DNA of 9,953 nucleotides. It comes from Fusobacteriaceae bacterium UBA2433. GTDB taxonomy: Bacteria; Fusobacteriota; Fusobacteriia; Fusobacteriales; Fusobacteriaceae. Below the pieces are notes generated by a model. The model did not search any database, had not been told where the DNA came from, and saw only the letters and a program-made list of their open reading frames with translations. Shown one piece after another: positions 1 through 6,684 of the stretch (the stretch's first letter is position 1; the number at the start of each line of letters is the position of its first letter). Position numbers and translations under genes: made by a program. The stretch lies in the NCBI GenBank assembly GCA_002342785.1, contig DDQV01000049.1:1-9953 (forward strand), written 5' to 3'.

Positions 1-10
1 AGCCTCCTAA
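1..10 (-). promoter_or_regulatory. Ribosome-binding site of the next str-operon gene (probably tuf)
   Basis: Read on the minus strand these bases are TTAGGAGGCT, a near-perfect Shine-Dalgarno sequence at the window edge and downstream of fusA. The start codon would lie just outside. In the usual str order rpsL-rpsG-fusA-tuf the next gene would encode EF-Tu. That identity is inferred from gene order, since none of its coding sequence is present. Confidence 0.6.
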
Positions 11-35
11 AAATTTATTTTCTATTTAAATTACC

Positions 36-65
36 CTGAAATATTTAGAAATTCTAAATATTCAG
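36..65 (-). other. Hairpin in the fusA-to-next-gene spacer
   Basis: AATATTTAG (40-48) and CTAAATATT (54-62) form a 9-bp stem with a 5-nt loop. CTG (36-38) and CAG (63-65) extend it past a single bulged A at 39. On the minus strand it sits about 70 nt after the fusA stop and about 25 nt before the next ribosome-binding site. It is not followed by a run of T on that strand, so it does not look like an intrinsic terminator. It could be an RNA processing site or a 5' structure of the next message; the sequence does not decide between these. Confidence 0.45.
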
Positions 66-131
66 CTGTTATAGTCATTAATAATAATATCAATTCAAAA
101 TGTTTCTTTTTATTTTATACAAAAGAAAATA

Positions 132-2210
132 TTAATTTCTTTCTTCTATGATTGTTTTTTGAACCGCTGCAGGAACTGGTAAATATTTTTTGAATTCCAT
201 TGCATAGTTTGCTCTTCCTTGAGATTTAGATCTTAAGTCAGTTGAATAACCAAACATTTCTGACAATGGTGCTTCAGCTTCAATTATTCTAGCTCCAGCT
301 CTTTCATGCATCCCAAGAACAACTCCTCTTCTAGAAGAAACGTCACCTATAAGGTCACCCATATATTCTTCAGGAGTAGTTATTTCAACTTTGAAGATAG
401 GCTCAAGTATAACTGGATTACACTCTCTAGCGGCTTTTTTCATTGCCATTGATCCTGCAATTTTAAACGCCATCTCGTTCGAGTCAACATCATGATAAGA
501 TCCATCATATAATACAACTCTAACATCTTCCATTGGATATCCTGCAATAACTCCACCTTCAAGTGCTTCTTTACAACCTTTTTCAACAGCAGGTATATAT
601 TCTCTAGGAACAGATCCACCTGAAGTTTTATTTTCAAATATAAATCCCTCACCTGGATTAGGATATACTCTAATTTTAACATGACCATATTGTCCTCTTC
701 CACCTGATTGCTTAGCATATTTCATATCAGTATCAGTTTCAGTTGTTATAGTTTCTCTATAAGCAACTTGTGGTTTACCTACATTTGATTCTACATTAAA
801 TTCTCTTTTCATTCTATCAACCAAGATATCTAAATGAAGTTCTCCCATTCCAGAAATGATAGTTTGACCTGTTTCTTCATCTGTTTTAACTTGAAAAGTA
901 GGATCTTCTTCAGCAAGTTTACTTAAAGCAATACCCATTTTTTCTTGATCAGCCTTTGTTTTTGGTTCAACAGCAACTGAGATAACTGGCTCAGGGAATA
1001 CCATTCTTTCTAAGATAATAGGATTAGCCATATCACATAAAGTATCTCCAGTAGTAGTATCTTTAAGACCTACTGCTGCTGCAATATCTCCACAATATAC
1101 CATGTCTATTTCTTCTCTTTTATTTGCATGCATTTGTAAAATTCTTCCTATTCTTTCTTTTTTTCCTTTTACAGAGTTTAACACATATGATCCTTTTGCT
1201 AAACACCCAGAATATACTCTGAAGAAAGATAGTCTTCCTACGAATGGATCCGTCATTATTTTAAATGCTAGTGCAGTAAATGGTTGATCATCTCCAGGAA
1301 GTCTTTCCATTTCAATACTATCATCTTTAACGTCAGTACCTTTAACTGCACCAATATCCACTGGTGAGGGCATAATATCAACTATTAAATCTAATAATGG
1401 TTGTACTCCTTTGTTTTTAAACGCAGTCCCGCATGTAACAGGAACAATTAAGTTTGCAATAGTAGCTTTTCTTAATCCTGCTATTAATTCAGCAACTGTT
1501 ATTTCGTCTCCACCAAAGAATTTTTCCATTAATACGTCATCTGTCTCAACAATAGATTCAATCATAAATTCTCTTGCCGCTTTTGCTTCTTCAAGTAATT
1601 CAGCTCTGATATCAACAATTTCCATATCTTGACCATCTTTAGTATCTAAAGGCCATTTCATTTCTTTCATAGTGATTAAGTTAATAATTCCTTCAAAATT
1701 TTCTTCTGCACCTATTGGTAATTGTACAGGAACTGGATTAGATCCTAATTTTTCTTTGATATCACTTACACACATTTTAAAATCTGCACCTGTTCTGTCC
1801 ATTTTATTAAAAAAAGCCATTCTAGGTACACTATATTTATCGGCTTGTCTCCAAACAGTTTCAGATTGTGGTTGTACTCCATCAACTGCAGAGAAAACTG
1901 CAACTGTTCCATCTAATACTCTTAATGATCTTTCTACTTCTACAGTAAAATCCACATGTCCTGGTGTATCGATGATATTTATTCTATGTTTTCTCCAGAA
2001 GCAAGTTGTTGCTGCTGAAGTTATAGTAATTCCTCTTTCTTGCTCTTGCTCCATCCAGTCCATAGTAGCTGCACCATCATGTACTTCTCCAATTTGATGA
2101 GTTACACCAGTGTAAAGTAAGATTCTCTCAGTGGTAGTTGTTTTACCAGCATCGATATGAGCCATTATTCCTATATTTCTAGTTTGATCTAAAGAAATTT
2201 CTCTAGCCAT
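132..2210 (-). CDS. fusA: Elongation factor G (EF-G)
   Basis: EF-G is the cytosolic GTPase that drives translocation of tRNA and mRNA on the ribosome and, with RRF, recycles ribosomes. The 692-residue protein is full length for the family (about 690-705). Visible GTPase motifs are AHIDAGKTT (18-26, P-loop), RGITI (59-63, switch I), DTPGH (81-85) and NKMD (135-138). Domains II to V follow, including the GGRGQYGHVKI stretch and the domain IV tip GSYHDVDSNEMAFK. The start at 2210 (MAREISLD) is chosen because GAGGAGG lies 9 nt upstream and the family begins there; an upstream TTG at 2226-2228 overlaps that Shine-Dalgarno. It is the third gene of the str operon, 58 nt after rpsG, with a hairpin in the gap. 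No key residue is missing, and this is an ordinary translational EF-G. Confidence 0.98.
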   Translation of the reverse strand: MAREISLDQTRNIGIMAHIDAGKTTTTERILLYTGVTHQIGEVHDGAATMDWMEQEQERGITITSAATTCFWRKHRINIIDTPGHVDFTVEVERSLRVLDGTVAVFSAVDGVQPQSETVWRQADKYSVPRMAFFNKMDRTGADFKMCVSDIKEKLGSNPVPVQLPIGAEENFEGIINLITMKEMKWPLDTKDGQDMEIVDIRAELLEEAKAAREFMIESIVETDDVLMEKFFGGDEITVAELIAGLRKATIANLIVPVTCGTAFKNKGVQPLLDLIVDIMPSPVDIGAVKGTDVKDDSIEMERLPGDDQPFTALAFKIMTDPFVGRLSFFRVYSGCLAKGSYVLNSVKGKKERIGRILQMHANKREEIDMVYCGDIAAAVGLKDTTTGDTLCDMANPIILERMVFPEPVISVAVEPKTKADQEKMGIALSKLAEEDPTFQVKTDEETGQTIISGMGELHLDILVDRMKREFNVESNVGKPQVAYRETITTETDTDMKYAKQSGGRGQYGHVKIRVYPNPGEGFIFENKTSGGSVPREYIPAVEKGCKEALEGGVIAGYPMEDVRVVLYDGSYHDVDSNEMAFKIAGSMAMKKAARECNPVILEPIFKVEITTPEEYMGDLIGDVSSRRGVVLGMHERAGARIIEAEAPLSEMFGYSTDLRSKSQGRANYAMEFKKYLPVPAAVQKTIIEERN

Positions 2211-2219
2211 TGTAGTTTT

Positions 2220-2226
2220 CCTCCTC
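2220..2226 (-). promoter_or_regulatory. fusA Shine-Dalgarno, fixes the start
   Basis: GAGGAGG on the minus strand ends 9 nt before the ATG at 2208-2210. A longer reading frame could begin at the TTG at 2226-2228, but that codon overlaps this site. The ATG giving MAREISLD is therefore the better start. Confidence 0.85.
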
Positions 2227-2241
2227 AACTTTATATATATG

Positions 2242-2270
2242 AAAAACTAAGTTAAAACAACTTAGTTTTT
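2242..2270 (-). other. 12-bp hairpin at the rpsG stop codon
   Basis: AAAAACTAAGTT (2242-2253) and AACTTAGTTTTT (2259-2270) are perfectly complementary around a 5-nt loop. The arm nearer rpsG runs into its TAA stop (2269-2271). On the minus strand the structure has an A-rich 5' arm and a U-rich 3' arm, like a weak intrinsic terminator or attenuator, but it has only two G-C pairs. It lies between the rpsG stop and the fusA ribosome-binding site. Partial termination, processing or 3'-end protection are all possible; the function is inferred. Confidence 0.6.
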
Positions 2271-2739
2271 ACCACTTGTAATGTGCGAAAGCTCTATTTG
2301 CTTCTGCCATCTTATAAGTGTCTTCTTTTTTCTTGATAGTTGCACCCTCATTGTTAGACGCTGCGATTAATTCGTTAGCTAATCTTTCAACCATAGTGTA
2401 CTCTTTTCTATTTCTAGTATAAGTAGTTAACCATCTTAAAGCCAAAGCTTGTTGTCTAACAGTCCTTACTTCTACCGGTACTTGATAAGTAGCTCCACCA
2501 ATTCTTCTTGATTTAACTTCTAATGCAGGTTTGATGTTTTCGATAGCTTTCTTGAAAGTTTCGTATCCTTCTTCACCTGATTTTTCTTTTATTAAATCCA
2601 TAGCTCCATAAAAAATAGATTCCGCTAAAGATTTCTTTCCATCTAACATGATAGAATTTATAAATTTAGTTACAACTTTATCCCCATATCTTGAATCAGC
2701 TAAAACGTCTCTTTTAACTGCTGCTCTTCTTCTTGACAT
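2269..2739 (-). CDS. rpsG: 30S ribosomal protein S7
   Basis: S7 is a primary assembly protein of the small-subunit head; it binds the 3' major domain of 16S rRNA and lines the E site. The 156-residue protein is the standard bacterial length and begins MSRRRAAVKR. It has the conserved GGATYQVPVEVR segment (about 81-92), the ALRWL element and the EANRAFAHYKW C-terminus. The ATG at 2737-2739 is preceded by TTAGGAGGTG at good spacing. The gene lies 29 nt downstream of rpsL and is surely cotranscribed with it. In E. coli S7 represses its own operon by binding the rpsL-rpsG spacer. The spacer here is short, so that control, if present, would have to use another site. Nothing in the protein is unusual. 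Confidence 0.98.
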   Translation of the reverse strand: MSRRRAAVKRDVLADSRYGDKVVTKFINSIMLDGKKSLAESIFYGAMDLIKEKSGEEGYETFKKAIENIKPALEVKSRRIGGATYQVPVEVRTVRQQALALRWLTTYTRNRKEYTMVERLANELIAASNNEGATIKKKEDTYKMAEANRAFAHYKW

Positions 2740-2768
2740 ATTTTTGCACCTCCTAATAGTTTAATTTA

Positions 2769-3137
2769 TTATCCTTTTTTTACTCCATACTTAGATCTTG
2801 CTTGTTTTCTATCTGCTACTCCTGCAGTATCTAAAGCTCCTCTAATTACTTTGTATCTTACACCTGGTAAATCTTTTGTTCTTCCACCTTTTAAAAGAAC
2901 AATTGAATGTTCTTGTAAATTATGTCCAATTCCTGGAATGTAAGCAGTAACTTCGATTCCGTTAGTTAATCTTACTCTGGCAACCTTTCTTAAAGCAGAG
3001 TTTGGTTTCTTTGGTGTAGAAGTATAAACTCTTACACAAACTCCTCTTTTTTGTGGGTTTCCTTTTAATGCTGGTGATGTTTTAGAAGACTCTAAAGTCT
3101 TTCTTCCTTTTCTTATTAATTGGTTAATAGTAGGCAT
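2769..3137 (-). CDS. rpsL: 30S ribosomal protein S12
   Basis: S12 sits at the decoding centre of the 30S subunit and sets translational accuracy. The 122-residue protein starts MPTINQLIRKGR and carries the invariant TPKKPNSALRK loop (K43, K44) and the KDLPGVRY loop (K88, D89). D89 is the residue methylthiolated by RimO in many bacteria. K43 and K88 are the wild-type, streptomycin-sensitive residues. The frame is open for 10 further codons upstream from an ATG at 3165-3167, but AAGGAGGG (3143-3150) lies inside that extension and 5 nt before the ATG at 3135-3137, so the shorter start is chosen. It is the first gene of the str operon, behind the promoter at 3211-3239, and is followed directly by rpsG. 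Confidence 0.98.
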   Translation of the reverse strand: MPTINQLIRKGRKTLESSKTSPALKGNPQKRGVCVRVYTSTPKKPNSALRKVARVRLTNGIEVTAYIPGIGHNLQEHSIVLLKGGRTKDLPGVRYKVIRGALDTAGVADRKQARSKYGVKKG

Positions 3138-3142
3138 CTTTA

Positions 3143-3150
3143 CCCTCCTT
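3143..3150 (-). promoter_or_regulatory. rpsL Shine-Dalgarno, fixes the start
   Basis: AAGGAGGG on the minus strand lies 5 nt before the ATG at 3135-3137. The alternative in-frame ATG at 3165-3167 has no such site upstream and would place this one inside the coding region. Confidence 0.85.
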
Positions 3151-3210
3151 TTCTTTTTTTCTCTCATTATTTAAATAATTTGAAAATTTGTTTTATTTCA
3201 CAACTAGATA

Positions 3211-3239
3211 AGTATATCAGAGTTTTAAAATTACGTCAA
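3211..3239 (-). promoter_or_regulatory. Sigma-70-type promoter of the str operon
   Basis: On the minus strand there is TTGACG (-35, 3234-3239), a spacer of exactly 17 nt, and TATACT (-10, 3211-3216). Transcription should start near 3204, giving a leader of about 66 nt before rpsL. The leader contains the 14-bp palindrome ATTATTTAAATAAT (3166-3179). The match is close to consensus, as expected for a highly expressed ribosomal operon. Confidence 0.85.
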
Positions 3240-3248
3240 TAATTTTTT

Positions 3249-3257
3249 TGATATAAT
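3249..3257 (+). promoter_or_regulatory. Extended -10 promoter for a plus-strand small RNA
   Basis: TGATATAAT is a perfect TGn-TATAAT element (TG at 3249-3250, TATAAT at 3252-3257). No good -35 is seen: AATTAC at 17-nt spacing or TTACGT at 15-nt spacing are the best. Extended -10 promoters tolerate this. The likely start is around 3264. The site is back to back with the str promoter, and the two -35 regions overlap near 3229-3239. Confidence 0.6.
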
Positions 3258-3263
3258 TCTAAC

Positions 3264-3353
3264 AAAACAAGGGCTAGAAGTACGAACCACGAGGCAGTGT
3301 AGTCTTTGTTAAATAAGGGCTAGGATATTATTTCTATTCCTTATTTAATTTTT
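3264..3353 (+). ncRNA. Candidate small structured RNA, about 90 nt, divergent from rpsL
   Basis: No open reading frame of note is present. The first helix pairs AACAAGGGCTA (3266-3276) with TAGTCTTTGTT (3300-3310) over 11 bp, including two G-U pairs, and encloses a CAC/GTG hairpin (3288-3290 with 3297-3299, loop GAGGCA). The second hairpin is the terminator at 3311-3346. The G-U pairs would become A-C mismatches in a minus-strand transcript, so the fold favours the plus strand. The 9-nt word AAGGGCTAG occurs twice (3269-3277, 3315-3323), once in the 5' arm of each hairpin, so alternative pairing is possible. I do not recognise a known family; it does not match 6S RNA, the SRP RNA, tmRNA or a known riboswitch core as far as I can tell. 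It could be a trans-acting regulator or an element tied to str-operon expression. Confidence 0.55.
3311..3353 (+). terminator. Intrinsic terminator of the candidate small RNA
   Basis: AAATAAGG (3311-3318) pairs with CCTTATTT (3339-3346). After a G-U pair and one mismatch, TAGGA (3321-3325) pairs with TTCTA (3332-3336), with loop TATTAT. A T-run follows (3349-3353). The G-U pairs and the T-tract both fit the plus strand. On the minus strand no T-run follows, so it would be only a poor terminator for ccdA. Confidence 0.65.
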
Positions 3354-3368
3354 AATATCTTTTATAAA

Positions 3369-4061
3369 TTAAAATCTCCAACTAAGAAATATCGTCATTT
3401 TATTCAAAGCTAAAAGTATTCCCATTAAAATTAATATTGATCCACTAACTTTCTCCGAACATAAAAAATTCTTTTTTATAAAATCCAATTTATTAATTTT
3501 ATTTAAAAATAGTGCAAAAATCATAAAAGGTAATCCCAATCCAAAAGTGTAAATCCAGATATACAACATTCCTATCCATACAGTATCAGAATTTGCTAAA
3601 TACGACATCACTACAAATAAAACAGGTCCCATACAAGGTGTCCATCCAAAACCGAAAGCAAAACCAAACAGATAAGATGTTCCTAAATTTCTCCGAATAA
3701 AATTAAAATTAATTCTCTTTTCAGAATACATTTTAGTAATTTTAAAAATCCCTAACATATGTAAACCCATTACTATAATAATCCCACCAAAAATCATATT
3801 CAATATATTATTTCCAATAAGTTTACTTGCAAAATTAGTGAAATTAAATAATAATATTTGTAAAAGAAAAAAAGCTGTTCCAAATCCCAATATAAAAAAT
3901 AAAGTATGAAGAATGACTTTAAATTTTTGTCTGCCACTCTGTTTTTCTCCTAAAATCATTCCATTTATATATGAAAGATAAGTAGGTACCAATGGTATTA
4001 TACAAGGGGTTAAAAAAGTTCCCATTCCAGCAAGAAAAACTACTAATATATTTATTTCCAT
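3369..4061 (-). CDS. ccdA: CcdA-type thiol-disulfide electron carrier (DsbD transmembrane-domain family)
   Basis: CcdA passes electrons from cytoplasmic thioredoxin across the inner membrane to periplasmic thioredoxin-like proteins. The 230-residue protein is almost wholly hydrophobic, with about six membrane segments. It has the two hallmark half-sites, LTPCIIPLVP (Cys20) and GWTPCMGPVL (Cys143), whose cysteines form the shuttling disulfide. Its length matches stand-alone CcdA. The ATG at 4059-4061 follows GAGAGG at about 10 nt. It lies 70 nt after the thioredoxin-like gene on the same strand, its natural partner. CcdA is best known from cytochrome c maturation, but no cytochrome c gene is in view. 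In fusobacteria a client such as an envelope methionine sulfoxide reductase is more plausible. That role is inference. Confidence 0.9.
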   Translation of the reverse strand: MEINILVVFLAGMGTFLTPCIIPLVPTYLSYINGMILGEKQSGRQKFKVILHTLFFILGFGTAFFLLQILLFNFTNFASKLIGNNILNMIFGGIIIVMGLHMLGIFKITKMYSEKRINFNFIRRNLGTSYLFGFAFGFGWTPCMGPVLFVVMSYLANSDTVWIGMLYIWIYTFGLGLPFMIFALFLNKINKLDFIKKNFLCSEKVSGSILILMGILLALNKMTIFLSWRF

Positions 4062-4131
4062 TATTTATATACCTCTCTTTTTTCTAAAACTCTTTTCCTG
4101 TCGCTATTTTCTCTTCTCAAAAGAAAAATAT

Positions 4132-4617
4132 TTATCTCAATGCCTCCAAATCTTCTATTTTTAAAAGACTCCAATCTAGAGCTCCGTGAACTCTTTCTAA
4201 AATTATTCCATCTGCATCAACTATGTAAGTTGTAGGGACTACTCTTATTACAAATTTTCTAGATAATACCTGTCTTTTATCAAAAAAATGTAAAAAATCC
4301 ATAGGATTTTCTATAAAAAATTTATCTATTGATTCACCGTCATTATCTATCATTATAGATACTACGTTTACTTTTTTTTTGTTTTCTTTATAAAACTTAT
4401 TTAATAGTGGTTTCTCTATCTTACACGGTGGACACCAGGTAGCTCCGAAATTATATATAGTAATCTTACCTAAATATTTTTCTGAAGAACTTTTTAATTC
4501 TCCCTTTGTATTATATAAATTGATAATAGGAAATACATCTCCAGTTTCTAAACCTTCTTTTGCACAAAAAGATAAAACACTAACCAATAGTAATAATACA
4601 AATATTGATTTTTTCAT
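4132..4617 (-). CDS. Exported thioredoxin-like protein (TlpA/ResA type)
   Basis: A 161-residue extracytoplasmic thiol-disulfide reductase candidate. Residues 1-17 form a signal peptide (MKK followed by a long run of Leu, Val and Ile) ending LSFC, so Cys18 could be a lipidation site, though Phe at -1 is not a classical lipobox. The thioredoxin fold has the active site WCPPC (61-65) and the cis-proline loop VVPTTYIVD (from 126, Pro128). The ATG at 4615-4617 follows AGGAGGT. The gene lies 80 nt after the ABC-F gene and 70 nt before ccdA, all on the minus strand. CcdA would keep its CxxC reduced so that it can reduce envelope proteins. Exact substrate unknown; the name resA or tlpA would over-specify it. 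Confidence 0.88.
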   Translation of the reverse strand: MKKSIFVLLLLVSVLSFCAKEGLETGDVFPIINLYNTKGELKSSSEKYLGKITIYNFGATWCPPCKIEKPLLNKFYKENKKKVNVVSIMIDNDGESIDKFFIENPMDFLHFFDKRQVLSRKFVIRVVPTTYIVDADGIILERVHGALDWSLLKIEDLEALR

Positions 4618-4673
4618 AAATTACCTCCTTTTTTTATTTATCTTTCTTGTAATTTTTTTAACTATAGAGAAAT

Positions 4674-4696
4674 ATATAATCAAAATAAGATTATAT
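4674..4696 (-). other. Weak hairpin just after the ABC-F stop codon
   Basis: ATATAATC (4674-4681) and GATTATAT (4689-4696) pair over 8 bp around a 7-nt loop, directly after the TAG of the ABC-F gene. There is one G-C pair and no T-run on the minus strand, so it is unlikely to stop transcription. The ABC-F, thioredoxin and ccdA genes may therefore be one transcript. Confidence 0.35.
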
Positions 4697-4697
4697 T

Positions 4698-6596
4698 CTA
4701 AAATTCTTTTAATCTCTCTAACTCCTCATTCATATCTTCCCATTCATCCATCTTTATCATGATTTTTTCATCCATTTGATTTAATTCATTCTGCAGGTCT
4801 ATTAACTTATTTATTTCATTTTTTATTCCAGCTTCATTATAGATTTCCACTATTTCAGCTCTTTTCCATTCTAATTTTTCAATTTCTATCTCTAATATTA
4901 CAAATTTTTTTTCCAAATTAGTTATCCTATTTTTCCTTCTTTTTTGTTCTTCGTAATCTGTATTAAATTCTTTTTCCTTTTTAGGTTCAATAGATTTTTT
5001 CATATATTCTTCATAGTTTCCATTGAACACATTACTACCTACAGGAGTTATTTCATATATTTTGTTTACTACACTTTCTAAAAAATGTCTATCATGGGAT
5101 ACAACTATTAGAGTACCGTCATAATTTTCTAATGATTCTTCTAAAATTTCTCTTGCATAGATATCTAAATGGTTTGTAGGTTCATCCATTATTAAAAAAT
5201 TAGGTTTATTTAATATCAATTTCATTAGAGCAACCCTTGATTTTTCACCACCACTAAGATCATTTATACTTTTAAAAATTTCATCTTCTGAAAATAGAAA
5301 TCCCCCTGCAAGCGTTCTAGCTTCTTCCTCTGACAAAGGATAATTATACATCAATTCTTCTAATATATTTTGTTTACCTTCTAAACCAGTATGATTCTGG
5401 TCATAATATCCAATATCTAATTTTTCTCCTAATTTTACTTTTCCAGAAGTTTCTTTTTCTAAATGATTTATTATCCTAAGTATCGTTGATTTCCCCACTC
5501 CATTAGGACCCATTATTCCTATCTTATCACCACGATAAATATCAATGTTTATATTTTTGAAAATCTCTTTTTCTCCAAAAGTTTTAGATAAATTATTAAT
5601 TTTTAAAACTTTATCAGTAGAAACTCTTTCTATTTCAAATTTTAATTTCATTTTTCTCATTTTTACAATAGGATCTCCCATTTTTTCCATACGATTTAAA
5701 AGCTTTCTTCTTCCCAGTGCTTGTTTAGTTTTTATACCGCCCATGTACTTAGTAATATAATCTTCCATTTTTTTTATCTTATCTTGTTCTTTTTCAAATC
5801 TTTTTACTGCTCCTGTTAGATACGCCTCTTTTTGAATTGTGTATTCAGTAAAATTACCTTTATACAAGTTTATAGTCTTATTTTCAATTTCGAATACTCT
5901 ATTAATTACATTGTCTAAAAAATACCTATCGTGAGAAATTAAAATAAAAGCTTTATTATAAGAATTTAAATATTTCTCTAACCATTCAATTGCATTTAAA
6001 TCTAAATGGTTTGTGGGTTCATCTAATATTAACAATTCTGGTTCATCTAACAATATTTTCCCCAAAGCTACCCTTGACTGTTGCCCTCCACTAAGATCAT
6101 CAACTTTTTGTTTCCACAGATACTCAGGAAAATTTAAACCATTCAAAATCTGTTTTACCTTATATTCTAAAACATAACCATCTTCTTGCTCATATCTAGT
6201 ATTTAATATTGCCAATTTTTCCATAATATTATCAAAATTTTTTACATCAATAGCCAATTTTTCGTTTAGTGATTGAATTTTTTTATAATCTTCTTTCAAA
6301 TGTGAATATACACTCATTAACTCATCAAATACTGTATTTTTTAAATTTAAATCAAAATTTTGAGATAAATAACCAATTCTTAAATTCCCTTTTTTCCCGA
6401 TTTTCCCCATTTGTTTAGTTTCTAAACTTTCGTCATGAGTTTCCATGTCCATAAGAATCTTTATAAGAGTAGTTTTTCCAGCTCCATTAGCTCCTACTAA
6501 TCCTATTTTATCCTTTTCATCCACTGCAAAATTAACATTTCTTAATAAAATTTCTCCTGTAAATTGTTTCCATAAATCCGTTACACTAAGTATCAT
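4698..6596 (-). CDS. ABC-F family ATPase (ribosome-associated type, Uup/YdiF-like)
   Basis: A 632-residue soluble protein with two ABC ATPase domains in tandem and no membrane segment, typical of ABC-F factors that act at the ribosomal E site rather than in transport. Domain 1 has Walker A GANGAGKTT (35-43), signature LSGGQQSR (168-175) and Walker B LLILDEPTNHLD (188-199). The inter-domain linker (about 250-330, charged, helical) is where ABC-F proteins contact tRNA. Domain 2 has GPNGVGKST (363-371), LSGGEKSR (447-454) and FLIMDEPTNHLD (467-478). Residues about 545-632 are a Glu/Lys-rich coiled-coil tail, as in Uup. Both catalytic glutamates are present. It is the first gene of a run with the thioredoxin-like and ccdA genes. 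It starts at ATG 6594-6596 with a modest GGGTG site. Antibiotic-resistance ABC-F is possible but not supported over a housekeeping role. Confidence 0.93.
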   Translation of the reverse strand: MILSVTDLWKQFTGEILLRNVNFAVDEKDKIGLVGANGAGKTTLIKILMDMETHDESLETKQMGKIGKKGNLRIGYLSQNFDLNLKNTVFDELMSVYSHLKEDYKKIQSLNEKLAIDVKNFDNIMEKLAILNTRYEQEDGYVLEYKVKQILNGLNFPEYLWKQKVDDLSGGQQSRVALGKILLDEPELLILDEPTNHLDLNAIEWLEKYLNSYNKAFILISHDRYFLDNVINRVFEIENKTINLYKGNFTEYTIQKEAYLTGAVKRFEKEQDKIKKMEDYITKYMGGIKTKQALGRRKLLNRMEKMGDPIVKMRKMKLKFEIERVSTDKVLKINNLSKTFGEKEIFKNINIDIYRGDKIGIMGPNGVGKSTILRIINHLEKETSGKVKLGEKLDIGYYDQNHTGLEGKQNILEELMYNYPLSEEEARTLAGGFLFSEDEIFKSINDLSGGEKSRVALMKLILNKPNFLIMDEPTNHLDIYAREILEESLENYDGTLIVVSHDRHFLESVVNKIYEITPVGSNVFNGNYEEYMKKSIEPKKEKEFNTDYEEQKRRKNRITNLEKKFVILEIEIEKLEWKRAEIVEIYNEAGIKNEINKLIDLQNELNQMDEKIMIKMDEWEDMNEELERLKEF

Positions 6597-6641
6597 AATT
6601 ATCTTTCACCCTTATCCTTTTAAAATAATTTTTTTTATTTC

Positions 6642-6650
6642 ATTATATCA
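6642..6650 (-). promoter_or_regulatory. Extended -10 promoter of the ABC-F gene
   Basis: On the minus strand TGATATAAT (TG at 6649-6650, TATAAT at 6642-6647) is a perfect extended -10. The -35 is weak (TAGAAA at 6664-6669, 16-nt spacer). The predicted start is near 6635, giving a leader of about 40 nt. This -35 zone is shared with the divergent bioB promoter. Confidence 0.6.
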
Positions 6651-6684
6651 TATAAAATTTATGTTTCTATTATTTTTACATCTA

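Noticed and set aside
68..98. Possible tuf promoter on the minus strand (TATAAC at 68-73 with TTGAAT at 93-98)
   Set aside because: The spacer is 19 nt and the alternative TTGATA gives 14 nt; neither is convincing in such AT-rich DNA.
440..718. 92-codon minus-strand frame inside fusA
   Set aside because: Overlaps fusA fully in another frame, and its Leu/Lys/Met-rich composition is typical of a frame-shifted shadow.
1672..2097. Open frame of 141 codons on the plus strand opposite fusA, and similar ones at 1102-1287 and 1411-1632
   Set aside because: They are antisense shadows of the conserved fusA frame, with Ser/Thr/Pro-rich noise sequence and no ribosome-binding sites.
3165..3167. Upstream ATG that would add ten basic residues to S12
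   Set aside because: It has no ribosome-binding site. The strong AAGGAGGG lies between it and the family-typical MPTINQ start.
3284..3296. CC-ACGA-GG mini-hairpin resembling the ACGR loop of guanidine-II riboswitches
   Set aside because: That family needs two such hairpins before a coding region. Only one two-pair version occurs and no gene follows on the plus strand.
4520..4762. Plus-strand frame across the ABC-F/thioredoxin junction
   Set aside because: Antisense to two well-supported genes, low complexity, no Shine-Dalgarno.
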